The notes under the pieces were generated by a model that saw nothing but the letters and a program-made list of their open reading frames with translations, had not been told where the DNA came from and ran no database searches. Positions 33,509 through 42,205 of a DNA stretch of 64,000 nt are shown here, piece by piece. Source of the stretch: an uncultured Eubacteriales bacterium (GTDB lineage Bacteria > Bacillota > Clostridia > Oscillospirales > Acutalibacteraceae); NCBI GenBank assembly GCA_934457415.1, contig CAKSHM010000003.1, positions 124,001 through 188,000 on the forward strand. Direction: 5' to 3'. The first letter of the stretch is position 1, and each line of letters opens with the position of its first letter. A program made the position numbers and the translations under genes.

Positions 33509-34131
33509 TATGCGTACACCTCCTCGATTTTCTCTACGGCACCCTTAACCATTACAAGTGTATCGGCATGGAGAATGTCATAGGTGTTAATGGTATTGAA
33601 CTGAGCGGATTTAACTCCCTCGATGTTAGCAATACTCTTTACTGCGAAAGCGTCGTTATTCTCAAGAACAACCAAAGCTTTCTTTCCTGCGCCGATAGCC
33701 TTAAGGCACTCGGCAACGGTCTTTGTCTTGTATCCGTCAAGCTTAAGCTCGTCAAGTACAATCAGATTGCCCGTTGCAACCTTATCGGAAAGCGCAGATT
33801 TAAGAGCCAGACGGCGAACCTTCTTATTAAGAGTATAAGAATAGTCTCTCGGCTTCGGAGCGTGAACAATTCCGCCGTGTCTCCACTGAGGAGCTCTGGT
33901 AGAACCCTGACGCGCATGGCCTGTACCCTTTTGTCTCCAAGGCTTTCTTCCGCCTCCGGAAACCTCTGTACGGGTCAGAGTGGACTGTGTGCCCTGACGC
34001 TGATTGGCAAGAAAATTAACAACTGCTGCGTGCATAACAACCGCATTGGGCTTTATACCGAAGATCGCATCGTTAAGATTCATCTCGCCTACGCTCTTAC
34101 CTTGCATATCAACAACTGCTATATTAGGCAT
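33508..34131 (-). CDS. rplD: 50S ribosomal protein L4
   Basis: Tunnel constriction protein, 207 residues. The extended loop RTEVSGGGRKPWRQKGTGHA RQ (about 56-77) reaches the exit tunnel. L4 autoregulates the S10 operon in E. coli and is proposed to do so in Firmicutes through other leaders. Confidence 0.98.
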   Translation of the reverse strand: MPNIAVVDMQGKSVGEMNLNDAIFGIKPNAVVMHAAVVNFLANQRQGTQSTLTRTEVSGGGRKPWRQKGTGHARQGSTRAPQWRHGGIVHAPKPRDYSYTLNKKVRRLALKSALSDKVATGNLIVLDELKLDGYKTKTVAECLKAIGAGKKALVVLENNDAFAVKSIANIEGVKSAQFNTINTYDILHADTLVMVKGAVEKIEEVYA

Positions 34132-34149
34132 AACTCAACACTCCTTCCC

Positions 34150-34782
34150 TTAAGCTTTAACGCTGTTGAAAAGAACTACGATTCCGCCCTTGGGTCCGGG
34201 AACCGCACCCTTGACTGCGATGATATTCTTTTCTGCGTCAACCTTAACTACGCTGAGGTTCTGAACGGTTACGCGCTCATGTCCCAAGTGACCTGCCATC
34301 TTCTTACCCTTGAAAACTCTCGAGGGAGTTGAGCAGGCACCGAGAGAACCGCCGTGGCGGTGAACAGGACCGGTACCGTGAGTCTCTTTGAGTCTTGAGA
34401 AATTCCAGCGCTTGATTGTGCCGGCATATCCCTTACCCTTTGAGGTTCCTCTGACATCTACACTGTCGCCCTCAGCAAAAACATCTGCCTTGATTATGTC
34501 GCCGACATTCAGAGCAGAGGTATCCTCAAGTCTGAACTCACGAAGAACCTTCTTCGGAGCGACATCGCCTTTTGCAAAGTGTCCCTTTGCAGGCTTCTTT
34601 ACCTTTGAAGCTTTCATATCGCCGAAGCCGATCTGAACTGCTTCATAACCGTCGTTTTCAGCGGTCTTCTTCTGCGATACTACGCAGGGGCCTGCTTCAA
34701 TTACGGTTACGGGAACTACATTCCCTTTTTCATCAAAAAGCTGGGTCATGCCGAGCTTTTTTCCGATGATTCCCTTTTGCAT
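34150..34782 (-). CDS. rplC: 50S ribosomal protein L3
   Basis: Early large-subunit assembly protein, 210 residues. It shows MQKGIIGKKLGMTQLFDEKG, the extended loop near the peptidyl transferase centre (KRWNFSRLKETHGTGPVHRH GG) and HLGHERVTVQNLSVVKVDAE. Confidence 0.98.
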   Translation of the reverse strand: MQKGIIGKKLGMTQLFDEKGNVVPVTVIEAGPCVVSQKKTAENDGYEAVQIGFGDMKASKVKKPAKGHFAKGDVAPKKVLREFRLEDTSALNVGDIIKADVFAEGDSVDVRGTSKGKGYAGTIKRWNFSRLKETHGTGPVHRHGGSLGACSTPSRVFKGKKMAGHLGHERVTVQNLSVVKVDAEKNIIAVKGAVPGPKGGIVVLFNSVKA

Positions 34783-34865
34783 TAAAATTTCCTCCTTTGG
34801 TTATTGGTCAGCCTAAGCCGACTTGACCTTGGCGCGAAAAGGCCGCTTTAAATATATAATGTATA

Positions 34866-35177
34866 TTAAAGCTTGATTTCGATTTCAACACCAGCGGGGA
34901 GCTCAAGACCTGTGAGTGCCTCGACCGTCTTATTAGAAGGTCTGATAACATCAATAAGTCTTTTGTGAGTCCTCATTTCGAACTGTTCGCGGCTGTCCTT
35001 ATATTTATGAACAGCACGAAGGATTGTAACGATCTCTTTTTCTGTCGGGAGCGGTACGGGACCTGAAACCCTTGCACCTGTACGTTTAGCGGTTTCCACT
35101 ATCTTTTCAGCGGACTGGTCTACAAGCGCGTGATCGTAACCCTTGATACGAATTCGGATTTTTTCTTTCACTGCCAT
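34866..35177 (-). CDS. rpsJ: 30S ribosomal protein S10
   Basis: Head protein that also joins NusB in antitermination complexes. It has 103 residues, with IRIRIKGYDHALVDQSAEKI and the SREQFEMRTHKRLIDVIRPS loop. It is first in the super-operon, after a leader of about 275 nt. Confidence 0.98.
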   Translation of the reverse strand: MAVKEKIRIRIKGYDHALVDQSAEKIVETAKRTGARVSGPVPLPTEKEIVTILRAVHKYKDSREQFEMRTHKRLIDVIRPSNKTVEALTGLELPAGVEIEIKL

Positions 35178-35454
35178 GTGAATTTCGCCTCCTTGATTGG
35201 TTGGCGGGCAAAACTTACACCGTGCCGTGTTTTTCTTATCGGCACATTATAAAACCGGCAATTGCTGGGGTCGCAGTCAATTCCGGAACAGCAGCCAAGC
35301 TGCCGTTGGTACAGAAATTCGCAAGTATTTCCATACCCTCAAGAAGTTCTTTCGCCCGGTTTAAAATCGGACATACTCCGCGGAAATTTCCCGACTCAAA
35401 GGTCGGCCACCTCCCGCATCAACGCATGTATAACGCCGCATTTGTGCAGCGTAC
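35178..35454 (-). ncRNA. structured leader of the S10 operon
   Basis: No long minus-strand gene lies between the promoter and rpsJ. The RNA can form several hairpins: CCGAC/GTCGG (35391-35406), GCAGC/GCTGC (35291-35303), CCGG-AATTG with CAATT-CCGG (35255-35286) and GTGCCG/CGGCAC (35222-35245). A ribosomal-protein autoregulation site (L4 is the usual effector for this operon) is the natural reading but is inferred. There is no U tract, so it is not a plain terminator. Short ORFs inside it lack well-spaced ribosome sites. Confidence 0.55.
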
Positions 35455-35460
35455 CTTGAT

Positions 35461-35489
35461 ATAATATCATAAACGGATTATAAAATCAA
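35461..35489 (-). promoter_or_regulatory. promoter of the S10-spc-alpha super-operon
   Basis: Minus strand TTGATT (35484-35489), 17-nt spacer, TATTAT (35461-35466), with AT-rich DNA upstream that may act as an UP element. No other clear promoter is seen until rplQ. Confidence 0.75.
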
Positions 35490-35522
35490 GTATTTTTTTA
35501 ATGTTTTTTAAATTTTTTTCTT

Positions 35523-36317
35523 TTATAACGCATCATTGGCGAATCTGCATTTTTTTAGCTTAAAATAAGAGCCGAACAGCTCGCCGTATTCCTTATAGGC
35601 GTCGCGGTATACCTCTATCATAAAATCGCCTTTATAACCGGACTCTTCAACCGCCTTATAAAAGCCCTTAAAATCAAAATTTCCCTTTAAAGGGAGCATG
35701 CAGTCCGACTCCGGCGAATTATCGCTGATATGATAATGCCTGATATATCTACCGAATCGTTTTACGGTATCAATCGGATCATAGCCGCCTCTTACCGCCT
35801 GCTTGATATCAAAGCATATATTTGCATCACTTTTCAGGCTTTCGGTAAATTTTTTCAGAAACGCCGTACTTCCTGCCCTGAAATTAACGACATTTTCCTG
35901 CAAAAGCACCGCACCGTGCTCTTTAACGGCATTTGAAAGCTTATAAAATCTTTCGATATATCCGTCATCGTCAAGAACCTTGTTAGGCTTTCCGCCGTGA
36001 AGAATAATGTACTTTGCCTTTAAGTCTGCGGCAATCTCCGCATATCGCCTGAACTCGTCAAAGCCTTCTTTCGTTCGCCTGTCATAAGCGGAAAAAAGCA
36101 TAAAAGACTCTGCAAGAGACATTGTCGGGTGAATTGACGAAACCTTTATTCCGTATTCATTTTTTATTCCGCGCAAAATTTCAACAAAATCTTTTGTAAG
36201 CTCATATTTGCAGTTAAAAAATATTTCGGTGCAGTCAGCGCCCGATTTTGCTATCATTTCGAATGCTTTTTCGGTTTCAAGCGGATAAAGCGACGCGGAG
36301 GAAATTCCCAAGCTCAT
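35523..36317 (-). CDS. xylose isomerase-like TIM barrel protein (sugar phosphate isomerase/epimerase family)
   Basis: Predicted metal-dependent sugar isomerase or endonuclease-IV-fold protein, 264 residues. It starts SLGISSASLYPLETEKAFEM; TIM-barrel metal ligands are likely at Glu in LLQENVVNF, Asp/His in CFDIKQA and HYHISD, and Glu near FMIEVYRD. Such proteins act on inositol, tagatose or hydroxypyruvate derivatives; the substrate here is unknown. It begins 20 nt after the RqcH gene stop, on the same strand. Confidence 0.85.
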   Translation of the reverse strand: MSLGISSASLYPLETEKAFEMIAKSGADCTEIFFNCKYELTKDFVEILRGIKNEYGIKVSSIHPTMSLAESFMLFSAYDRRTKEGFDEFRRYAEIAADLKAKYIILHGGKPNKVLDDDGYIERFYKLSNAVKEHGAVLLQENVVNFRAGSTAFLKKFTESLKSDANICFDIKQAVRGGYDPIDTVKRFGRYIRHYHISDNSPESDCMLPLKGNFDFKGFYKAVEESGYKGDFMIEVYRDAYKEYGELFGSYFKLKKCRFANDAL

Positions 36318-36337
36318 TTTTTCATCTTCTTTAATTC

Positions 36338-38047
36338 TTATTTTGCAGGGTCTACATATAAGGTCTTATTGTTTTCATATATAACCATTCCCGCCTTTGC
36401 GCCGTTCGGTTTTTTTACCGATTTGACAAAGGTATAGTCAACAGGGACATTTTGTGAAGAGCTAAGAGAAGAATTCTTAGCCGCTAAGCCTGCCGCAAAC
36501 AAAAGAGCGCTGTCGCTCACCTGTCTGCCCTCGGTTATCAGAATTACATGCGCGCCTGCGGCATTTTTAACATGAAACCAAAGGTCTGATTTTGCGGCGA
36601 ATTTCATTGTAAGCCTGTCGTTTTCGACATTGTTTCTGCCGACTAAAATCTTAAAGCCGTCCTCGCTTACATATTCCTCGGGTCTGAAGCCGATTTTAGG
36701 CTCTGCGGTCTTCTTTTTTCCGCTCTTTTTAATATAGCCCTCTTTTCTCAGTTCTTCCTTTATTTCATTTATATCCGCAGCGGTCCTGCATCTTTTTATA
36801 CTGTCCTCAACATTTAAAAGATATTCTGTTTCTTCCCCGTCTGCCTTTATAAGCCTGCCCAAGGTCTGCCTTGCAACGCATGCCTTTTTATATTCTTTAA
36901 AATATTTAGCGGCATTATTCGCGGCATTAAGCGAGGGGTCAAGTTTGATTTTTACGGGCTTTAACTCAGGGTCATAAAAATTGTCGAGTACAACACTGCT
37001 TTGCCCTGCCGAAATATTATGTATATTAGCCTTTATCAGTTCACCGAAAATCCTTTTTTGCTCGCAGTTTCTGCTGTTTTCAAGCTCCTGCATTCTTAAG
37101 GCTTTTCTTTTTCCCGCGCGCAGAAGCGCATTCGAGACGATTTTTGAAATATCTGCGGAGGCTTTTGAAAGTCTGAACGCAAGATCCCTTTTGCCGTAAA
37201 ACTCATCCAAAAGCGCACTCGGGCTTTCAAACTTTTTTATTTCATAAAGATTACCGTACTGCCCGATTTTTATAAAGGAAAAATCCTTGGGCACTCCGTC
37301 CTTTAAAAGCATGTAACAGTTAAAATCCCTTAAAAGCTCGGATTTTATTTTTTCGAGCTCAAGTTTTACTGCCGTCAAATCATTTTCGGTTTCAACAAAC
37401 CCGTCTGTTTCTGCCGCCCTGTAGGCAATTTCCCGGCAAACAAGCGGAGATAGCCCCTCAAAGCTTTCAAGCAGTTCGGAGCTTAGGGGCTTTTGCGGCG
37501 AAAGCTTTAAATCTATACTCTTGAATTCGGCTGAGATAATATCAATTTTATTCTGCGGTTCAACCGGCGAATAATTCGCCCCCGGCTGAATCATTCGGTC
37601 GTTTTTTTCGATATCGCTGCGTTTTACCGCATCGATTATCTTTCCGTTTTCATTTATAAGCACGATATTGCTTTTAGCGCCTATAAGCTCGCAGGCAATT
37701 TTTAAGGTTACGCAGTCGCCAAGCTCATTATAAGCCTCACACTCTATAAAAACGCATCTTTCAAGCCCTGTCTGCACGATATTCTTGATTTTTGCTCCCG
37801 AAAAATATTTTCTTGCAAGCATACACAGCATCGGCGGTTTTTCGGGGTTTTCGGGCCTTAAATCCGTAAAATGCAGTCTTGCCTCTCCCTGACGGGCGCA
37901 AAGCAGCAGTCTTTTTGAAAAACCGGCGCGGCGAAGCAGCAGGATAAGCTCGTCTTTAGACGGCTGATATATTTTTTCTATTCTGCTTTCCCTTGCCGAT
38001 TGCAGTTCGGCGACGGTCTTATATAAAAATCCTCCGTCAAGACTCAT
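36338..38047 (-). CDS. rqcH: RqcH/FbpA, NFACT-family ribosome quality control protein
   Basis: Bacterial Rqc2 homologue that binds obstructed 50S subunits and recruits tRNA-Ala to add C-terminal alanine tails, as shown for Bacillus RqcH; it was earlier named fibronectin-binding protein. The 569 residues hold NFACT-N (DGGFLYKTVAELQSARESRI, LLCARQGEARLHFT), HhH and coiled coil (about 290-420), and NFACT-R at about 450-569 (SDLWFHVKNAAGAHVILITE, PNGAKAGMVIYENNKTLYVD). The start overlaps the trmK-like gene by 11 nt. Confidence 0.93.
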   Translation of the reverse strand: MSLDGGFLYKTVAELQSARESRIEKIYQPSKDELILLLRRAGFSKRLLLCARQGEARLHFTDLRPENPEKPPMLCMLARKYFSGAKIKNIVQTGLERCVFIECEAYNELGDCVTLKIACELIGAKSNIVLINENGKIIDAVKRSDIEKNDRMIQPGANYSPVEPQNKIDIISAEFKSIDLKLSPQKPLSSELLESFEGLSPLVCREIAYRAAETDGFVETENDLTAVKLELEKIKSELLRDFNCYMLLKDGVPKDFSFIKIGQYGNLYEIKKFESPSALLDEFYGKRDLAFRLSKASADISKIVSNALLRAGKRKALRMQELENSRNCEQKRIFGELIKANIHNISAGQSSVVLDNFYDPELKPVKIKLDPSLNAANNAAKYFKEYKKACVARQTLGRLIKADGEETEYLLNVEDSIKRCRTAADINEIKEELRKEGYIKKSGKKKTAEPKIGFRPEEYVSEDGFKILVGRNNVENDRLTMKFAAKSDLWFHVKNAAGAHVILITEGRQVSDSALLFAAGLAAKNSSLSSSQNVPVDYTFVKSVKKPNGAKAGMVIYENNKTLYVDPAK

Positions 38048-38747
38048 GGTTTTCCTCTCCGATTGCGTTTTCTATTTCGCTTATTATTTTTTTTGCCTTT
38101 AAATTCTTTTCTTCGCATTCCTTGATACCCTCGGTATCAAGAACAAGCTTTTTTAAGATTTTAAGCTGCTTTAAGGCATATTTTTTCGCGGTTTCATCCG
38201 ACAAATCAAGCTTTCCTATGTATAGCTCATAATCTGAAAGCTTTCTTTTATTTCCGGAAAACCTAACCTGCATTACGGAATAAAGCTTTCCGTTTTCAGA
38301 AACTGCGGTTTCCTTTTTGACCTCAAAGCCGCTAAGCCCCAAAAAAATTCTTAAATCCTTTGCGGAGGTTGTAGGCTGTAATATAAGGTTTACCGTTCCG
38401 TCTTTTAAAAAATCGGTTTTTGAAATAATATCCGATATTATTTCTCCGCCCATTCCCGCAATGACGACATTGTCGGCTTCTTCTCTTTTTACCTTGCTGA
38501 GTCCGTCGCAAAGGACAAGCCTTACACCCTCTGCGTTTAATTCTTTTAAATTCTTTTTTGCATTTAAAAGCGGTTTTTCCCTTAAATCCGTAGCAGTGAC
38601 CGAGGTAAAATTACCCGAAAGATATAAAAAAGCGGGCAGATATCCGTGATCCGTACCGACATCACAAACACTTCCGCCCGTCTTAATCAAACCGGATATT
38701 ACCTTTAGCCTGCGGCTTAACTCAGGCATTCTTTTCAACATGCTCAT
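38037..38747 (-). CDS. trmK: TrmK-like tRNA m1A22 methyltransferase
   Basis: Class I SAM-dependent methyltransferase, 236 residues. SAM-binding motif I is VCDVGTDHGYLPAFL (about 29-43), and NVVIAGMGGEIISDI (about 94-108) is the family's catalytic loop. The C-terminal helical part is basic. Its start overlaps the DUF1858 gene by 26 nt; the downstream ATGs at 38741 and 38732 are possible. The Bacillus enzyme methylates A22 of tRNA. Confidence 0.9.
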   Translation of the reverse strand: MSMLKRMPELSRRLKVISGLIKTGGSVCDVGTDHGYLPAFLYLSGNFTSVTATDLREKPLLNAKKNLKELNAEGVRLVLCDGLSKVKREEADNVVIAGMGGEIISDIISKTDFLKDGTVNLILQPTTSAKDLRIFLGLSGFEVKKETAVSENGKLYSVMQVRFSGNKRKLSDYELYIGKLDLSDETAKKYALKQLKILKKLVLDTEGIKECEEKNLKAKKIISEIENAIGEENHES

Positions 38748-38925
38748 TGAGCTTTTTTAAAAGCTCGTCGCAGTCGGTTCCGTGAACCTCGCATGCCTGC
38801 TCAATGGATTCTCCTCTTGAGGCGGGGCAGCCTAAGCAGTGCATTCCGATAGCGAAAAAGTATTCCGCAAGTGTCTCGTCCATTTCAAGAACATCGCCGA
38901 TAAGCATATCTTTTGTGATTTTCAT
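38722..38925 (-). CDS. DUF1858 domain protein
   Basis: Small acidic protein of 67 residues with MHCLGC(PASRGES), a cysteine pair common in this family, which may bind metal or cofactor near the hybrid-cluster protein group. Function is unknown. A GGGAGTAACA ribosome site precedes the ATG. It lies between the YhaM-like gene and trmK. Confidence 0.85.
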   Translation of the reverse strand: MKITKDMLIGDVLEMDETLAEYFFAIGMHCLGCPASRGESIEQACEVHGTDCDELLKKLNEHVEKNA

Positions 38926-38939
38926 AATTGTTACTCCCT

Positions 38940-39917
38940 TTAAAATAATTTTACCTTTTGGTTTTTAAGATCTTTTCTTCCGTGATTATAAAGCTTTCTG
39001 TTATCGAGAGCCCATACCTTTTGCGAAAATTCGCCGGCATTTGTATTAAGAAGCGCCTCGCGCATTTCATACATTCTCGAATCCAGAAGGTCCAGCTCGG
39101 ATAAAAGCTCTGCCTCGATAAACATCGGCATAACCGCCGCTCCGAACTCCGGAACACCGTGGTGGGACAAAATCATGTGCTGGACAAGCATTGATTTTTC
39201 TTCGCTTATTCCTAATTTTTCGGCATAGAAAGCAACCTTTTTGGCACCCATTGTAAGATGTCCCAAAAGATTTCCCTGAACCGAATAGCCCTCGGCAAGA
39301 CCCGTGCTCTCGCTTACAATGAATTCTTCGGTTTTTGAAATATCGTGAAGCATTGCTCCGCAAATCAAAAGATCTCTGTCAACAAAAGGATAGAGCCTGC
39401 AGATATCCTCGCACATTCTGACAATTGAAAGTGTATGCATAAGAAGCCCGCCGCGGACGGCATGGTGAAGCTTGAACGCCGCCGGCCAGTAAAGCAGAGC
39501 CCTGCGGTTGTCATCATAAATTGCCGTTAAAAGCTTTTTAAGCTCTTCGTCTTTAAATTCGGCCGCTATTCTTATAATTTCATCATACATCTGCGCCGAG
39601 GAATAATCGGCAGTCGGAACAAAGTCCTCTATGTTTATATTATCCGCATCGTTAGCGATTCTTATCCGCTCAATTTTTAACTGATCCGATCCGTTATACT
39701 CTGAAACCGTTCCGCGGATCTTGACAATCTCATTAGCCTTATATTCTCCGTGCTCGGCAGGACTGTACCGCCAAAGCTTGGCGTTTATCTCCCCGTCCGA
39801 ATCGGCAAGGGTCATATCAAGATATGTATCACCCTTGGATGAGGTCTTTTTGTCAACCGTTTTTATAAGGCAAAATCCGTCCACTCTGCCCGAATTGTCA
39901 ACAGGTGTAAAATTCAT
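38940..39917 (-). CDS. YhaM-like 3'-5' exoribonuclease (OB fold plus HD domain)
   Basis: Nuclease of 325 residues. An N-terminal OB fold (about 11-95, TSSKGDTYLDMTLADSDGEI) precedes an HD metal-binding domain with HHAVRGGLLMHTLS and LLICGAMLHDISK (about 155-195). Bacillus YhaM trims RNA and ssDNA and matures 3' ends. The gene ends 14 nt before the DUF1858 gene and begins 5 nt after purA. Confidence 0.9.
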   Translation of the reverse strand: MNFTPVDNSGRVDGFCLIKTVDKKTSSKGDTYLDMTLADSDGEINAKLWRYSPAEHGEYKANEIVKIRGTVSEYNGSDQLKIERIRIANDADNINIEDFVPTADYSSAQMYDEIIRIAAEFKDEELKKLLTAIYDDNRRALLYWPAAFKLHHAVRGGLLMHTLSIVRMCEDICRLYPFVDRDLLICGAMLHDISKTEEFIVSESTGLAEGYSVQGNLLGHLTMGAKKVAFYAEKLGISEEKSMLVQHMILSHHGVPEFGAAVMPMFIEAELLSELDLLDSRMYEMREALLNTNAGEFSQKVWALDNRKLYNHGRKDLKNQKVKLF

Positions 39918-39921
39918 GGGC

Positions 39922-41199
39922 TTATTCCTTTACTATAATATTTTCTCTTGCCGGTCCGTTAGAAACCATGGCGATTTTAAAACCGATTTCCTTTTCGATA
40001 AACTCTATATAATTACGGCAGTTTTCGGGAAGCTTTGAATATTCGGTTATACCCGAAATATCGCATTTCCAGCCCTTAAGGGTCTTAAGAACCGGCTTTG
40101 CTCTGTAAAGGTCGGCGGTAACGGGGAAATTCTTTGTAACCTTTCCGTCAATCTCATATCCTACGCAGACCTTGATCTCGTCTAAGTAACCGAGAGCGTC
40201 AACAACGGTTAAAACGCCGTGTGTCGTTCCCTGTACCTCGCAGCCGTAACGGGTGGCAACGCAGTCAAACCAGCCCATTCTGCGCGGTCTGCCGGTTGTA
40301 GCTCCGTATTCTCCGCCATCTCCTCCGTGGTCGCGGAGCTCCTTTGCCTCATCGCCGAATATCTCGCTTACAAATGCTCCTGCGCCTACGGCAGATGAAT
40401 AAGCCTTGATAACCGTATAAATCTCCTTTATTGAATAAGGCGGAAGTCCCGCGCTTACGGCACCGTAAGCCGCGATAGTATTGGAAGATGTTACCATAGG
40501 ATAAATTCCGTGGTCAACATCCTTTAAGGTGCCGAGCTGACCTTCAAGAAGAATTGTCTTCCCCTGCTTGTCCGCATTATAGCAAAGCTCTCTGACATCG
40601 CCGACAAAATCCTTTATTCCGTCTCTCCATACAAGCATTTGATTAAATATTTCATCAACGTCCAGCGCCGGTTTATGATAAAGATTTTCTATAAGAATAT
40701 TTTTAACTTCTAAAGTCTTTTCAAGTTTCTCTTTTAAAGCCTTTTCATCAAACAGGTCGCAGACCTGAAATCCGATTTTTGCATATTTATCGGAATAGAA
40801 CGGAGCAATGCCGGATTTTGTCGACCCGAAGCTTGCCTTGCCGAGCCTTTCCTCCTCATAAACGTCAAACAGCACATGATACGGCATAACAATCTGACAT
40901 CTTGGAGATATCATAAGCTTAGGAGCGGGAACACCCGCCTCAACCACACTGTTATACTCTTTAAGCAGCTTATCAACATCGAGAGCCACACCGTTTCCTA
41001 TGCAGTTTATAACATTCGGATTGAAAACTCCCGACGGAAGTGTATGAAGAGCAAATTTTCCGTAATTATTCTTTATCGTATGCCCTGCATTCGCACCACC
41101 CTGAAATCTGACGACTATATCGGCGTTTGTCGCGAGCATATCGGTAATTTTACCCTTGCCCTCGTCTCCCCAGTTTGCGCCTACTACTGCTTTAACCAT
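39922..41199 (-). CDS. purA: adenylosuccinate synthase
   Basis: First committed AMP step: IMP plus aspartate plus GTP. It has 425 residues from the ATG at 41197-41199, preferred because GGAGGGAG lies upstream and the protein then starts VKAVVGANWGDEGKGKITD, the GTP P-loop with catalytic Asp. The His in GGANAGHTI, the aspartate-loop region TTGRPRRMGWFDCV and the IMP contacts are intact. It has its own promoter at 41247-41275. Confidence 0.98.
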   Translation of the reverse strand: MVKAVVGANWGDEGKGKITDMLATNADIVVRFQGGANAGHTIKNNYGKFALHTLPSGVFNPNVINCIGNGVALDVDKLLKEYNSVVEAGVPAPKLMISPRCQIVMPYHVLFDVYEEERLGKASFGSTKSGIAPFYSDKYAKIGFQVCDLFDEKALKEKLEKTLEVKNILIENLYHKPALDVDEIFNQMLVWRDGIKDFVGDVRELCYNADKQGKTILLEGQLGTLKDVDHGIYPMVTSSNTIAAYGAVSAGLPPYSIKEIYTVIKAYSSAVGAGAFVSEIFGDEAKELRDHGGDGGEYGATTGRPRRMGWFDCVATRYGCEVQGTTHGVLTVVDALGYLDEIKVCVGYEIDGKVTKNFPVTADLYRAKPVLKTLKGWKCDISGITEYSKLPENCRNYIEFIEKEIGFKIAMVSNGPARENIIVKE

Positions 41200-41246
41200 A
41201 TTCTTTTTACTCCCTCCGGCTTTTAAGCCGATCAAAATACGCAAAT

Positions 41247-41275
41247 ATTATACTATAAACATCTTATTTTTTCAA
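41247..41275 (-). promoter_or_regulatory. promoter of purA
   Basis: Minus strand TTGAAA (41270-41275), 17-nt spacer, TATAAT (41247-41252). No guanine riboswitch or PurR box was recognised between it and the start codon. Confidence 0.85.
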
Positions 41276-41328
41276 GTATGTTATGTTTATATATGCATAT
41301 TCATATAATATATAATAGATTTAAGATG

Positions 41329-41630
41329 ATGTGTGCCTAACGGCACCGATATAACCAAACCCTTCCGTCAAAGCTTCGCTTTGCCACCTTTTCCTCCGGA
41401 AGACGGGAACCCTTTTGTCTGCTGTCGCAGACATTTCCCCTAACAAGGGAATTTCCTTCCGGCTGAAGTGGAGGCTTTTGTCTCAGCAGAGTCTAAAGTC
41501 AGGCTCCCTTCTTATTGACGAATGTCAATACAGAGGGGAGCTGTCGCGCTTTATGCGCGACTGAGGGGTATTGTTCTAGATGCTAGACGCTAGATTTTAG
41601 ATATTAGACCAATGTGTGTCTTACGGCACG
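41329..41630 (-). repeat. composite intergenic repeat, copy A
   Basis: On the minus strand it reads, in order: five TCTA heptads (41608 to 41574), AATACCCCTCAGTCGCGC hairpin (41543-41561), a larger hairpin with a GCTCCC/GGGGAGC outer stem and ATTGAC/GTCAAT inner stem (41501-41541), CTGACTTTAGA, a variable middle, and GGTTTGGTTATATC with GTGCC/GGCAC (41333-41346) at the end. A related unit lies at 52126-52346. No ORF of note lies inside. Together with the flanks it fills the 440-bp gap between purA and queT. Confidence 0.75.
41574..41608. repeat. tandem heptads, five units
   Basis: On the plus strand TTCTAGA, TGCTAGA, CGCTAGA, TTTTAGA and TATTAGA in direct tandem. On the other strand this is TCTARNR repeated. 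The same unit flanks copy B. Confidence 0.7.
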
Positions 41631-41655
41631 AAAATTAAATAAAAATTCATTTAAG

Positions 41656-41683
41656 TCTAACATCTACCATATAGAGTCTAAAT
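41656..41683. repeat. degenerate TCTA heptads downstream of queT
   Basis: TCTAACA, TCTACCA, TATAGAG, TCTAAAT in a row, ending two bases before the queT stop codon. Confidence 0.5.
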
Positions 41684-41684
41684 C

Positions 41685-42191
41685 CTATTTCTTCATCTCA
41701 AAGAAATTATATTTTTTCACTGTGAAATAAAGCGGAACCCCTAGAAGCGCCACAACCGCCGCCTCGCCGAGCATAACATATAGAGAAGAAAGCAAAAATC
41801 CCGTCTGTTCTCCCACGCTTAAAAAAATCGAAATCTCCGCGCCGACGGTAAACCCGTTTATAACAACCGGCGAAAGCAGGGAAAGAAAAGGAAGATTTTT
41901 TAATTTTACATTTCTTAAAAGATATGTAACGCATGAGGCGGCAAGCGTCGCCCCCGTGCCGAAAATCATATCAATAGGATTGAAAGAGGCAATATTCGAA
42001 ATCAGACAGCCTACCGTAAGCCCCGGAATTGCCGCAGGGGTAAACAGCGGCAGAATTGTCAGCGCCTCGGAAATGCGGAACTGAACAGGCCCGTAAGCCA
42101 GTCCGAAAATATTACTTATAAATGTCAGGGCTATATATGCCGCCGCTATAACGGCTCCCCAGACTGTATTCATTGTATTTTTCTTAAGCAT
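41685..42191 (-). CDS. queT: QueT family ECF transporter S component
   Basis: Substrate-binding membrane subunit of an ECF importer for a queuosine precursor, 168 residues with five or six helices. The conserved GPVQFRISEALTILPLFTPA (about 33-52) and SFNPIDMIFGTGATLAA motifs identify QueT. No preQ1 riboswitch is seen because the gene lies directly after rnhA; the ECF energising module is not in the window. It is last in lexA-rnhA-queT. Confidence 0.93.
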   Translation of the reverse strand: MLKKNTMNTVWGAVIAAAYIALTFISNIFGLAYGPVQFRISEALTILPLFTPAAIPGLTVGCLISNIASFNPIDMIFGTGATLAASCVTYLLRNVKLKNLPFLSLLSPVVINGFTVGAEISIFLSVGEQTGFLLSSLYVMLGEAAVVALLGVPLYFTVKKYNFFEMKK

Positions 42192-42205
42192 TTTTATTAT
42201 CCCAT

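Noticed and set aside
35221..35335. 32-codon minus-strand ORF in the S10 leader (leader peptide candidate)
   Set aside because: The GAGGGT before its ATG is only two bases away, and no regulatory codon run or terminator is linked to it.
35201..35464. 87-residue plus-strand ORF inside the S10 leader
   Set aside because: No ribosome site, opposite to the transcribed strand, and it coincides with a structured leader; likely a shadow of a conserved RNA.
41281..41690. CRISPR array in the purA-queT gap
   Set aside because: The heptads are too short and lack unique spacers of 30-40 nt; no cas gene is near.
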